Origin: Cytophagales bacterium
GTDB lineage: Bacteria; Bacteroidota; Bacteroidia; Cytophagales; Spirosomataceae
Length of the DNA stretch: 64,000 nt
Assembly (NCBI GenBank): GCA_004292855.1
Contig: RDXN01000056.1
Location: forward strand, 27,616-91,615
Direction of reading: 5' to 3'
Both the position numbers and the translations under genes were made by a program. Below are positions 35,405-43,659 of the stretch, piece by piece (within the stretch, counting starts at the first letter, position 1; each line of letters begins with the position of its first letter). The notes beneath the pieces were generated by a model. That model worked only from the letters and a program-made list of their open reading frames with translations. It did not search any database and was not told the DNA's origin.

Positions 35405-38400
35405 TTATTGTTGAATATGCTTCGACAACTCGTACAAGGCATGTTTGAGCGGCAGGAAAAAGAACGTTTCGGACAGGCGGGCGTCGGGATCGCGTTCGAT
35501 GGCCAACCGACCCAACAGGTAGCTGTCCCACAGCACATTGTGGCGCGATGCGGGGTCGTTCCCCACCAGAAAATCGTAATACTGCTCGGGCCGCTGAATG
35601 TCGAAATCGGCCAGGAAAGCCGCGATAGTGCGATTTTTAAGCGTTTTCTCCAGAAACAACCGGACGTTCTCGATCACCGACTCGTGGAAGTCAGGCTTCA
35701 AGCGGGCTTCTTCGGCACTCGTGATGTTGTAGATGAAATCCGATTGCGGTCCACCATCGGTCCGGCGCACGTCGCCCCAGTAGGTGACGGGTTCGGGGCG
35801 CACGGTTTGGGCGGGGTTGACGTCCTGTTGCTGTTGGTACAAAACAGCCCCGTTGGCGGTGGTCTCCTTTGGTTTGTCGGTAAACACAATGCGGAAGCCG
35901 CCCGGTGCTGTTTGGTTCGAGTACGCCTGGAACAAGAGTTGGGTCAACTCGGTAATGTCGGCCACCGACCCCAGCAGGTTCAGGTACTGCGACCCCCGGC
36001 CCGTGAACGTCAGGAAGCGCGGCAGTTGCAGCCCGTTGGCTTCCACCAGTTGCGTGAGGTGGTAGATAATCGAGGCATAGTGCAGGTACAGCACCATCCG
36101 CAGGGCAGGCCGGAAATCCTTCATCGACTGTGTGAACCGGAAGTGCGCGTCCTGCTTAAACAACAGGCTTACCACGTCCTCAGCGGTCATTTCGTCTTTT
36201 TGCAGGAACGACTCCAACGTCCCATCCTCCGACCGATACGGTACCGGGTTACGTTGTTTATACAGTAAGTAGTTCTGAATGAAGCCGTTGTCTTTCCGGT
36301 ACGACGGGTAGCCCTGTTCGTTCAGGCCACCGCCCCAGATGTCGTTGGCCGCGAACCGGAACGAGGTGTTCAGATACCGCCGTTCGTTCTGCACGAACAA
36401 CATAATGTCGGACGTGCCACCCCCAATGTCGATGTTCACGGCATCGGAAGTTGGCAACACGCCTTTCTTCATCAGATAGAAATACGGCGCGACGGATTCC
36501 GAAATCGGCTCGTACACAAACTGTCCGCTCGCGCCAAACACCCGGTCGAAAGCCTTTTGCCACTCTTCCACAAGGCCGTTGCGCGTACCCCGGCGCATAC
36601 TCGATGGAGCCAGCCACACAACTTTGGTCTTGGCCACGTCGCCCTCGTTCAGAATCACTTTGTTGCGAATCATCAGGAGCAGCGTCTCGAAAAACGCCCG
36701 AACGCGGGGCCGGTTGAGCGCGTCTTTTGGCTGGTTCTCAAACAGCCATTTGAGGTTCGTGACGTAGCGGTTCACATCGGCACTCACCGACTGTTCCAGG
36801 TCGATGTTGAAACCCAGGTTGAGTTTGCTGAACAGGTAGTCGCCCCCGTCCTGAATACCTTTTTTCTCGTACACGGTCGTGCGCAACGGGAACGCAAACG
36901 GCGACCCCGCCCGACTATCGCCCGCAATCACGGTCGGCACAAACTCGCGCCGGATCAGCGGCTCCATCTCATCGAAAGAGCCAAAGCCGCTTTTGAGAGC
37001 GTAGCGTTGGTAGGTCGTCTGTGCCTCGGGGCCGTTGTAGGGCTTGTTGAGCAGTACCATCTGCATCTCATTGTCGTTGGCCACCGTGAGCGGCTGCGGC
37101 TCGGCATTCCCCGATACGCCGTCGTTCTCCAGAAAGGCGACGTGCGTGTTCGACGTCCCGAAGTCAATGGCAAACGTGTAGGCCTTGTAGCTCTGATCGA
37201 TCACCCGGAACTGCGGCAACATAAGCCCCCGATAGGTGTCGCCCCCGTAGCTCAGGTTCACTTCGACCAAATCGAACGCCTGTGGCACTTTGTAATAGTA
37301 AGAGGCTGGTGCTAACGACGTTTTGAGGCTACGCGGCTCCGGCGTCGGCACCTGCAATGGGGCCTTCCGAATCAGGCCCGGAAACTGATAAAACTGCACA
37401 CCCGTTGGTTTGAAGCCGTATTCGACCCCGCTGCCATCAGCCAGCATCACCGTGTATTGATTCAGGTGTTGCAGGTCGGAGCGCGTGACGCGGTAGAACG
37501 GGAAAAAGCCCAAATCAGCCCGGAAGTCAACTATCGTGCCGGGGTCGCGCAGGTCGTACGACTTGCGGAACGTGATGCGCCGGTTGCCTTTCACGGGTAC
37601 TTCGAGAGAGGCCGTGACTAGGTTCGCATCGATCTGAATAGTCAGGTAACGTTCGAGATCGGCGGGGGTGAAAAAGTTGAAATATTCCTTCCGAACGGGC
37701 AACAGAAAATGGCAGTCGGCGTTGTCGCGCATGCCGGTCTGGAACCGCTCGTTGTTGATTTTGTAGGGCATCCGCACCAGAAAATCCTCCAAAAAATCAT
37801 CGGTCGAGACAAACGGATACCGCACATTGTCCACACCGGGCAAATAGCGGTCGGCCAACAGACCGTCGCGGCTGAGGTCGTTCAGGTGAACAGGCAGGAC
37901 TTCGGTGCGGGGGTTCCAGTCGGTGTTCTTGACGTACTTCCCGGCCACCTCCATCCGTGAGGCCAAGGCCAACGGTCGGCGAACTTTGGTAGGCGCGCCG
38001 TTGGGGTATGCCTCCTGCGCGTAGAAGTCCACGCTGGGCTGCATGACAAAATCGCTCTCGCGCTCGATGTCTTCCAGCACGTCGGCCTCACGAACGCCGT
38101 AGAGCACCAGGCCCGGCACCACTTGCAGGGTTGCATTGGTCTCGCCCCCGACCGTGATGGCGTCGAAACTGCCGAGTGTCTTGTCGGCCTCCGTACGCAA
38201 TGGCGATGTGTTGTCTTCAAAAATCTTGTACAGAAACTCGCGGAAACCGCCTGACAGCAGGCCATTCTGCTCACGATAAATCCGCGCCAGATACGTCACA
38301 AACGCAATGTCGCGCTCGTGCAACGGCACGTACTCGTTGCGGAAGAGTGTCCGGCCATTCGTGCTTTTGGGCGGCTCAATAAAGCGGTTCTGGCGTTCCT

Positions 38401-38950
38401 GCTCCCAGTTGGGCGAGGTAAATACCAGCGTCAGGGGCGACGTGCCGCCCAACAATGCGCCCTTGTAATAAATCATCGTGATCTGTTGCAAACGACCCAA
38501 ATCACCCTGTAAATCGAGTTCGAGGGCTTTGCCCAGGATGGCGTGCGGGTGCCGTACACCCGACCCCGGCGCGGCAGGTTTTGCCCGCATGGCTTCGAGC
38601 CGTTCGCCCTTGCTCCACACCCGGTAGGTAATGTCGGCGTTGCGCGGCCCGCCCTGAAACAACAGTTCGAGCAAGTCCAGGCACTGCGACACCAGCACGT
38701 GGTACAACGACGTTTCGCGGGGGTTCGGGTTGTTTTTGGCCATCCGAAACGCCGTGTCGAACAGATACAGCCGCGCAAACGGCGACGGAATCGACGTGCC
38801 CGCTTTAGCCGCCGTGCCGCTGCCGCCCGTGAGCGTGTCGGGAATGTGCTCGATGCGGTTGCCCGTCAGGCCACCCCGGCTCTGTGTCCAGTCCTGATGG
38901 TCCTGCTGACCCACGTTCGGGTCTTTATCAATGCGAAGGATATGAGGCAT
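35405..38950 (-). CDS. Giant Hsp70/actin-fold ATPase-like protein
   Basis: 1181 residues. The N-terminal about 590 residues match no domain I can name (early conserved-looking SIPSPFARLYLFDTAF). An actin/Hsp70 nucleotide-binding fold follows: phosphate-1 motif FAIDFGTSNTHVAF (Asp596), phosphate-2 motif VNIDIGGGTSDIML (Asp841), and an adenosine-like motif LTFTGRGSQYL about residue 980. SrfB-type and other outlying Hsp70-like proteins have comparable layout. It has no signal or membrane helix, so cytoplasmic. It sits between a tubulin-like gene and a membrane coiled-coil gene in one orientation. ATP-driven assembly or chaperone action is inferred, not shown. Confidence 0.82.
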   Translation of the reverse strand: MPHILRIDKDPNVGQQDHQDWTQSRGGLTGNRIEHIPDTLTGGSGTAAKAGTSIPSPFARLYLFDTAFRMAKNNPNPRETSLYHVLVSQCLDLLELLFQGGPRNADITYRVWSKGERLEAMRAKPAAPGSGVRHPHAILGKALELDLQGDLGRLQQITMIYYKGALLGGTSPLTLVFTSPNWEQERQNRFIEPPKSTNGRTLFRNEYVPLHERDIAFVTYLARIYREQNGLLSGGFREFLYKIFEDNTSPLRTEADKTLGSFDAITVGGETNATLQVVPGLVLYGVREADVLEDIERESDFVMQPSVDFYAQEAYPNGAPTKVRRPLALASRMEVAGKYVKNTDWNPRTEVLPVHLNDLSRDGLLADRYLPGVDNVRYPFVSTDDFLEDFLVRMPYKINNERFQTGMRDNADCHFLLPVRKEYFNFFTPADLERYLTIQIDANLVTASLEVPVKGNRRITFRKSYDLRDPGTIVDFRADLGFFPFYRVTRSDLQHLNQYTVMLADGSGVEYGFKPTGVQFYQFPGLIRKAPLQVPTPEPRSLKTSLAPASYYYKVPQAFDLVEVNLSYGGDTYRGLMLPQFRVIDQSYKAYTFAIDFGTSNTHVAFLENDGVSGNAEPQPLTVANDNEMQMVLLNKPYNGPEAQTTYQRYALKSGFGSFDEMEPLIRREFVPTVIAGDSRAGSPFAFPLRTTVYEKKGIQDGGDYLFSKLNLGFNIDLEQSVSADVNRYVTNLKWLFENQPKDALNRPRVRAFFETLLLMIRNKVILNEGDVAKTKVVWLAPSSMRRGTRNGLVEEWQKAFDRVFGASGQFVYEPISESVAPYFYLMKKGVLPTSDAVNIDIGGGTSDIMLFVQNERRYLNTSFRFAANDIWGGGLNEQGYPSYRKDNGFIQNYLLYKQRNPVPYRSEDGTLESFLQKDEMTAEDVVSLLFKQDAHFRFTQSMKDFRPALRMVLYLHYASIIYHLTQLVEANGLQLPRFLTFTGRGSQYLNLLGSVADITELTQLLFQAYSNQTAPGGFRIVFTDKPKETTANGAVLYQQQQDVNPAQTVRPEPVTYWGDVRRTDGGPQSDFIYNITSAEEARLKPDFHESVIENVRLFLEKTLKNRTIAAFLADFDIQRPEQYYDFLVGNDPASRHNVLWDSYLLGRLAIERDPDARLSETFFFLPLKHALYELSKHIQQ

Positions 38951-38958
38951 ATTCTTGT

Positions 38959-39067
38959 GTAGCGTGGTTTTCCAAAACCGCGCGTTGTGCGTTAGCTGAG
39001 TGCGTTTTTGGAAAACTGCGTATTAAAAGGCTGGCGCATCATGCGCGGTTTTGGAAAACCACGCTAC
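38959..39067. repeat. Inverted repeat between the Hsp70-like and tubulin-like genes
   Basis: Perfect 25-bp arms (38959-38983 and 39043-39067) begin gtagcgtggttttcc and enclose a 59-bp spacer that itself contains a partial third copy (tttttggaaaac). Each arm has an inner palindrome of the type ggtttt-cc-aaaacc. A related unit is at 52856-52940. Confidence 0.8.
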
Positions 39068-39068
39068 G

Positions 39069-40544
39069 TTAATCAGCTAGTTGTCTGTTTACTGTTTCTA
39101 ATTTCTCGCGGCACTTCTCGGCTACGTCGATGAGCATTTGCATGAAGCGGGCCTCGTTCTGCGGGAAGGTTTTCTGGAGCTTGTTCTCCACCTCACCGGC
39201 GGCATCGCGCAGGAAGCCCTCGTTGATGCCTTTCTTGAAGAAACCCGTCTCGATCTGCTTCGAGCGGACCATCGAGTTGAAGTCGGCGTTGAGGTCGAAG
39301 GGGGCAAAGGCGCGGTCGTTTTGGGCCATTTCGTTGATCCAGCCCCGGAAATGCACGGCCAGAAAATTTTGCAGGGCCGTGTAAAACGAGTTTGTGCTGA
39401 TGTCCTGCTTCAGGTTCAGGTTCCGGGCGAAAGCCTCGTTCAGGTTGCCGGGTAGGAAGTCGGTGTAGAACTTCGTGGCGTAGGCAAACCGGATGAGCGG
39501 CTCCAGCAAGTCGTTGTAGGTGCGGTCGTAGAAATGCGGCAGGTCGAGGGTGCGGTCGTTGCGCTTCACCCCAAACTCGTAATGCTGCTTCCCTGAACCA
39601 AACTCGTCGGCGGGTCGGCGGGCAAAGTCGAGTACGGCGGCTGCGGCCAGCATCTCCACCACATGTGCGTTGTTGACCTGTTGCGCCCCGCCCTCCACGT
39701 TCGGGTAGAGCTTACCCCCAGCCTGATCGCCGATGTAATAGAGTGCGTCCAGATTCACCTGCGTTTGGTAGTAGCTTAACGCGGCTTTGGTCTTCGACAA
39801 AAACCGGTTTTGGTCGATGGAACTGTTCGAGTTGTCTTCCAGTGCGAAATACGGCATCACCGTCACGGCTCCTTTGCGGGCATTGCGGATGGGCAGTTTC
39901 TGAGTCGGCTGTTGCAACAACTTCACCAACTGCGGGAACCCCGACGACCCCGTGCCCCCAAAGATGGAGCTAACAATAAAAATTCGGTCGGAGGCATCGT
40001 TGAACGCTCCCACGAAGTACTTGTAAACCGCTGAATCTTCGAGCGCGTTGAACACCACGCTTCCAATGTTCGGATTACCCTTAAAGCCCACCGAGAGGTT
40101 CAGCTTCAGCTCGGCGGTGGTTGGCTTGGCCGAGTTGTCGTAGAGCAGTTTGAGCAGTTCGCGGTCGGTATCGTCCATACTGCTGACCTGCAAAAACTCC
40201 TCAAACGTCCCCTCGTGATCGGTCAGTTTGGGCATCACCGAGTCGCCCAGTTTCTCCTGCGCGTTTTCGGCCTGCAACGTGCCGAGTGGTTGCAGGGGCG
40301 TACTAAAAAACGTCTGCTTCCCCTGACTGCCCGTTGGCCCTTCGTAGGCTCCCTTGCGGATGGTCCGGTACAGATCCACCACGCGCAAGCCGCGTTCGGT
40401 GTCGCCGTTCTGCATATCCATATCGAGCAGAATCGGCACGATGGTCAAATCGGCGGGGGTTTTGGCTCCAGCCGCCAGCATCATCGTCAATGAGCGTAAC
40501 ACGCGGGCACCGGTCCCCCCGATGCCAAAAAGGAATAGTTTCAT
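39069..40544 (-). CDS. Tubulin/FtsZ-superfamily GTPase-like protein
   Basis: 491 residues from ATG 40544 (MKLFLFGIGGTGARVLRSLT). The N-terminus has a Rossmann-type glycine loop GIGGTGARV (7-15), and residues 196-202 read GGTGSSG after strand FIVSSIF, the tubulin/FtsZ GTP-binding signature in the expected place. The C-terminal half is helical and unlike FtsZ; no FtsZ tail peptide. It probably binds GTP and may polymerise. FtsZ-like families outside cell division have been described in operons with vWA-domain proteins and proposed to act in membrane remodelling, which fits the neighbours here. The start codon lies 7 bp from the inserted DUF559 element. Confidence 0.78.
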   Translation of the reverse strand: MKLFLFGIGGTGARVLRSLTMMLAAGAKTPADLTIVPILLDMDMQNGDTERGLRVVDLYRTIRKGAYEGPTGSQGKQTFFSTPLQPLGTLQAENAQEKLGDSVMPKLTDHEGTFEEFLQVSSMDDTDRELLKLLYDNSAKPTTAELKLNLSVGFKGNPNIGSVVFNALEDSAVYKYFVGAFNDASDRIFIVSSIFGGTGSSGFPQLVKLLQQPTQKLPIRNARKGAVTVMPYFALEDNSNSSIDQNRFLSKTKAALSYYQTQVNLDALYYIGDQAGGKLYPNVEGGAQQVNNAHVVEMLAAAAVLDFARRPADEFGSGKQHYEFGVKRNDRTLDLPHFYDRTYNDLLEPLIRFAYATKFYTDFLPGNLNEAFARNLNLKQDISTNSFYTALQNFLAVHFRGWINEMAQNDRAFAPFDLNADFNSMVRSKQIETGFFKKGINEGFLRDAAGEVENKLQKTFPQNEARFMQMLIDVAEKCREKLETVNRQLAD

Positions 40545-40550
40545 AGGCGA

Positions 40551-41079
40551 CCTCACCCCCTGCCCCCTCTCCTTGCGAAGGAGAGGGGATGAGTTACAGA
40601 CGGGCTTGAGTTTGTTTATTTTGCTTGTTTACTGTTTAAGTTCAAGGCCAACATGGGCTTTATCAGCGTCTTTTTTGATTAAAAACTGCCTGAGTTTTTC
40701 TAATACGGCTTCCATATCACTTCCAACTTCATCGTTGGTGATTCTTATAACAGTCAAGCCGAGACTCTCCAGAGCCTGTTGTCTCAGTTCGTCGTTCTCG
40801 CGTACAGCTACATCATCATGTACGGAGCCGTCTATCTCAACAACTAATTCATGGGATGGGCAGTAGAAATCCACAACGAAGTTGCCAATGCTGACTTGCC
40901 GTTTAAATTTCAAACCTATAAACCGTCGCTCACGAAGTTGTTCCCATAAGACTTCTTCGGCCTCTGTCGCCGTTTGCCGAAGCTCCCGACGGATCGATTT
41001 CATGGACGATTTGTTAAAGATATCTGTCATGGTGACTCACCCCCTCTCCTTCGCAAGGAGAGGGGGCCGGGGGGTGAGG
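40551..41079. mobile_element. DUF559-nuclease element with inverted palindromic ends
   Basis: A 529-bp unit with about 43-bp inverted ends (40551-40593 and 41036-41079), each made of a CCCCC-rich flank plus an inner palindrome cccctctcctt/aaggagagggg with a 3-nt loop (gcg on the left, cgc on the right). It contains one gene, a DUF559 nuclease. It fits exactly between the stop of the small membrane protein gene (41080) and the start of the tubulin-like gene (40544), interrupting an otherwise tight operon. No transposase. No obvious target duplication. Confidence 0.65.
40629..41030 (-). CDS. DUF559 endonuclease-like protein (PD-(D/E)XK fold)
   Basis: 133 residues; ATG 41030, alternative ATG 41003 (MKSIRRELRQTATEAEE). 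DUF559/Vsr-like layout: TEAEEVLWEQLRERRF, GLKFKRQVSIGNFVVDFYC, then LVVEIDGSVHD with the acidic nuclease residues, and LGLTVIRITNDEV. Proteins of this family are small, Vsr-related nuclease folds. AT-richer than the operon around it and enclosed by inverted palindromic repeats, so it looks like a passenger or mobiliser of the element and not a functional part of the operon. Confidence 0.9.
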   Translation of the reverse strand: MTDIFNKSSMKSIRRELRQTATEAEEVLWEQLRERRFIGLKFKRQVSIGNFVVDFYCPSHELVVEIDGSVHDDVAVRENDELRQQALESLGLTVIRITNDEVGSDMEAVLEKLRQFLIKKDADKAHVGLELKQ

Positions 41080-41454
41080 TTAAACAGGTGTTCGTCTCGC
41101 GTAAATCGAGAATCGCTTTAAGAGGAACGAAAAGGCCGTAAAATACAGTACGGCGTAGAACGCATTTACGCCCGCAAACCCCTGCATGTACGAGTCCGAC
41201 TCGTCGGCACCGGTTGCGTCGAGGGCGTAGGTGAGCGCGTAGATAAAGCCGAAGATAGCCGCCACGATGAGCGTGATCACCCACGGGCCAACCTTATAAA
41301 AAACGGCCTTCCAGCGACCCAGACCCAGGTAAAATAAAGCAGCCAGCACAAAGGCCGCGATCAGCGTCAACAGGCCCACAGGGTTAAACACCGATTCGGC
41401 GTAGATGGGGTCGTCGTTCTGGCCCAGCCAGAGTTCGTATAGGGATGTAAACAT
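41080..41454 (-). CDS. Small three-helix membrane protein of the Hsp70-like/tubulin-like operon
   Basis: 124 residues with three hydrophobic helices (PVGLLTLIAAFVLAALFYLG, VGPWVITLIVAAIFGFIYAL, FYAVLYFTAFSFLL). No recognised family. It lies 10 bp after the vWA-like lipoprotein stop, so both are surely cotranscribed. Position suggests an inner-membrane partner for the system. Confidence 0.8.
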   Translation of the reverse strand: MFTSLYELWLGQNDDPIYAESVFNPVGLLTLIAAFVLAALFYLGLGRWKAVFYKVGPWVITLIVAAIFGFIYALTYALDATGADESDSYMQGFAGVNAFYAVLYFTAFSFLLKRFSIYARRTPV

Positions 41455-41464
41455 CAGAAGGGGT

Positions 41465-42733
41465 TTATTTTTCCAGGGTAAACGAGAAGTTCACGAAGTC
41501 GTTGGTATTCGTTTGATAGGCCCCGCGAACGCCGTTCATGAGGTGGACCAGGGCGAAGGTCTTGCGCCGACGGCCATCCGGGCTGCGGTCGTCCATTGTT
41601 GACCAGTCGGTTTCGTACCACGTATCGAAGCGAACCGGCAGGCGCAGGTTTATAGTGGCTTCGTCGGCGATCAGGTTTTCGATTTTGAATGTGACCACGT
41701 GCGAGTTGCGGGCCAGGAGTTGTTGCTCACGGTCGCTCATGCGTTTGGTCGTGTTCACGTTCTCGCGCCGTTGCACACTTACCAGTTTGAGTGTTGCGTT
41801 ATCGGCTTTTACGACAAGGTTATTTTTCAGATAATCGGGCGATTGGGCATAGCCGGGCAACCCGCTCAGGTCGAGGCCAATGGCAAACTCGGCGGGTTCG
41901 GCTTTGCGGCCAAACTTGATTTCGGTCACGTTGCCGCGCTCGGCTCGCCAGTCGCCTTTTTTGTTCAAGCCAAAGAACAGGTCGTATTTCTTCATGCCCT
42001 CGCCCGACCCAAAGCTCAATTGGCGGGACGGCTTTTCGCTCAGGCGATCCTGTAATTGCCGGTCGAGGTCGGCCACTAGGTTTTGCTTGCCAATGACCCA
42101 AATGTAGAAGGGTCGTTGCTCGCTCTCCAGTAGCGATTTTTTGTTCTGGTAATCGTAATACGTTCCGTTGAAGGGCGACGTAAACGCATACACCATCGCC
42201 GAGATACCCTTTTTGCTCAAGCTCGCAAATTGGTCGTTGATCTGATTTTTAAGTACGCTCGACGCATTGTTGCGGTTGATTTCGGGATCTCGCTTGATCT
42301 CCGAGTCGGGGAACGACAGAATACAATCCGACACCAGCACGGCAATGTCGTTACCGGTGGCCTTCGCACCCACCTGCCCAAAAATGGTGTGGAGCTTCGA
42401 GCTTTTGCCGTTGGCCAACGGGGTGGTGGCTAGGCTCTCCACGAACGCCCCTACCCCACCGTTGTAGGCCTGTGGCTTGTCGGTGATGGTATAAACCGTA
42501 ACCGGGGCAATCTGATTGCTCTTGTTCACCACCTCCGACACCACGTCTTTGAACGTCGTGCCGCCTTTCAGGTAGCCGCCCATACTAGCCGAGGTTTCTA
42601 GGAAGAAGTGAATCTGCCCAATCGTCGCGGGCTTCTCGGCAGGCTTCGTAGCCTCGTCTTTCGGCTTCCGCTTGTTGCCCCCGCACGACCAGAGTAGTGC
42701 TACGATTATTAGTAAAAAGGTGGTTCTTATCAT
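41465..42733 (-). CDS. vWA-like domain lipoprotein
   Basis: 422 residues from ATG 42733. Lipoprotein signal MIRTTFLLIIVALLWSC with Cys17, then a Lys-rich linker. The vWA-like domain opens QIHFFLETSASMGGYLKGG, where ETSAS takes the place of the MIDAS DxSxS motif, followed by TTFKDVVSEVVNKS and strand DIAVLVSDCILSFPD with the second acidic site. The first Asp is replaced by Glu, so metal binding may be altered. A C-terminal beta-rich domain follows. Periplasm-facing component of the system; vWA domains usually mediate protein-protein contacts. Confidence 0.75.
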   Translation of the reverse strand: MIRTTFLLIIVALLWSCGGNKRKPKDEATKPAEKPATIGQIHFFLETSASMGGYLKGGTTFKDVVSEVVNKSNQIAPVTVYTITDKPQAYNGGVGAFVESLATTPLANGKSSKLHTIFGQVGAKATGNDIAVLVSDCILSFPDSEIKRDPEINRNNASSVLKNQINDQFASLSKKGISAMVYAFTSPFNGTYYDYQNKKSLLESEQRPFYIWVIGKQNLVADLDRQLQDRLSEKPSRQLSFGSGEGMKKYDLFFGLNKKGDWRAERGNVTEIKFGRKAEPAEFAIGLDLSGLPGYAQSPDYLKNNLVVKADNATLKLVSVQRRENVNTTKRMSDREQQLLARNSHVVTFKIENLIADEATINLRLPVRFDTWYETDWSTMDDRSPDGRRRKTFALVHLMNGVRGAYQTNTNDFVNFSFTLEK

Positions 42734-42744
42734 CAGTTTCAAGT

Positions 42745-42834
42745 TTCAATGCTTCGCTGTTTCAAGTTTCAATGGCTGGTCACAGAACCTGAAACGGCGA
42801 AGCATTGGAACGCCGTAGGCAATGAAACCTGAAA
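42745..42834. repeat. Inverted repeat upstream of the vWA-like gene
   Basis: The gap between two operon genes consists of repeated gtttcaa/ttgaaac-type words: left part gtttcaatgcttcgctgttt and right part aaacggcgaagcattggaac pair as imperfect inverted arms, with further copies of tttcaagtttcaatg and caatgaaacctgaaac outside. It is another palindromic element between genes of this operon. Confidence 0.6.
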
Positions 42835-42837
42835 CAG

Positions 42838-43536
42838 TTAAAACCGTACTCGGTACGGCAAGATATAGACAATCAAAAACAAAACTATCATCGCGTAAAT
42901 GTACCACTGAGCCGCGCCATCGGCTTCAAAACCTTGGCAACCCTGCAACAAATACGCCATTATTGAGCAAATGGCCACGCCCCAAACCGCCGAACGCACC
43001 CGCCCGCGCGACATACCAACGGCCTGCCAATAGGTTGTCATGGCCAGCAAGGCAGCCGCACACATCCCCCAAATGGAGTTGATTAGAGGCAGGTTTTTAT
43101 CGAACCGATTGCTTGGCTTATTCCCCTGCCCCGCTGCCAGCAACAGCCCGAAAGCCGCTACCGCCACCAACGTTCCCGGCCAGTTGTAAAAACCCATTCG
43201 GGCCGGTTGCGCCGGAGTTTCGTACGTCGTTGGGGATGTATAAGTGGTTTGCGTAAACTGGGGCTGAACGGGTTTAGCTTCCAGATACGTAACAGGCTCA
43301 GGCCGCTTCAATTCAGCATCCAACAAATCTTCGTATTGGTCGGGAATGGCCTCGGAGCGGGTTTTGGTAACAATGTTCAACCCCTCGCCAGCCCCCGAAA
43401 ACGTGACGCGCTGCTCCGCCGACACCGTTCGGGCGTCGATCAGTTGGTTCTGTCGAAACAGAACCGGACTGCCTTCTTCCGGTCGGAGAAGACCGCAGCC
43501 GGTGAGCGAGTCGTAATGAAGAATGATTCCCTGCAT
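42838..43536 (-). CDS. Cold-shock-like domain plus four-helix membrane protein
   Basis: 232 residues from ATG 43536. The N-terminal about 60 residues look like a cold-shock/OB domain (GIILHYDSLTGCGLLRPEEG, VLFRQNQLIDARTV, QRVTFSGAGEGLNIVTK). After a flexible Thr/Pro-rich linker come about four membrane helices (WPGTLVAVAAFGLLLAAG to YIYAMIVLFLIVYILPY). Fusions of a CSD-like module with membrane helices occur in bacteria but their role is unclear. First gene of the minus-strand operon, 95 bp before the vWA-like gene. Confidence 0.7.
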   Translation of the reverse strand: MQGIILHYDSLTGCGLLRPEEGSPVLFRQNQLIDARTVSAEQRVTFSGAGEGLNIVTKTRSEAIPDQYEDLLDAELKRPEPVTYLEAKPVQPQFTQTTYTSPTTYETPAQPARMGFYNWPGTLVAVAAFGLLLAAGQGNKPSNRFDKNLPLINSIWGMCAAALLAMTTYWQAVGMSRGRVRSAVWGVAICSIMAYLLQGCQGFEADGAAQWYIYAMIVLFLIVYILPYRVRF

Positions 43537-43614
43537 CAAGAAACGTTAACGTCTTTTAGGAAAACGAAAGTATATGGACACCTTGTTTGAAACGTTTATT
43601 TTAGGACGAACGGT

Positions 43615-43622
43615 TAACTTTG
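43615..43622 (+). promoter_or_regulatory. TAnnTTTG box of the first Uma2 gene
   Basis: taactttg matches the -7 consensus 37 bp before the ATG at 43660. A TTTG at 43586-43589 is present upstream but with a 25-bp gap, longer than usual. Confidence 0.4.
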
Positions 43623-43624
43623 TA

Positions 43625-43648
43625 GGGGCAGACCTGCGTGTCTGCCCA
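43625..43648. repeat. Short palindrome in the leader of the first Uma2 gene
   Basis: ggggcagacc followed by tgcgtgtctgccc forms a GC-rich hairpin in the presumed 5' leader. Units of this kind (gggcagac...gtctgccc) occur as dispersed repeats in several phyla; it may affect translation of the downstream gene or simply be a repeat insertion. Confidence 0.5.
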
Positions 43649-43659
43649 ATAAACGGTCT

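Noticed and set aside
40551..41079. Insertion sequence
   Set aside because: No transposase frame, and terminal repeats are composite palindromes unlike IS ends; kept only as a candidate element.
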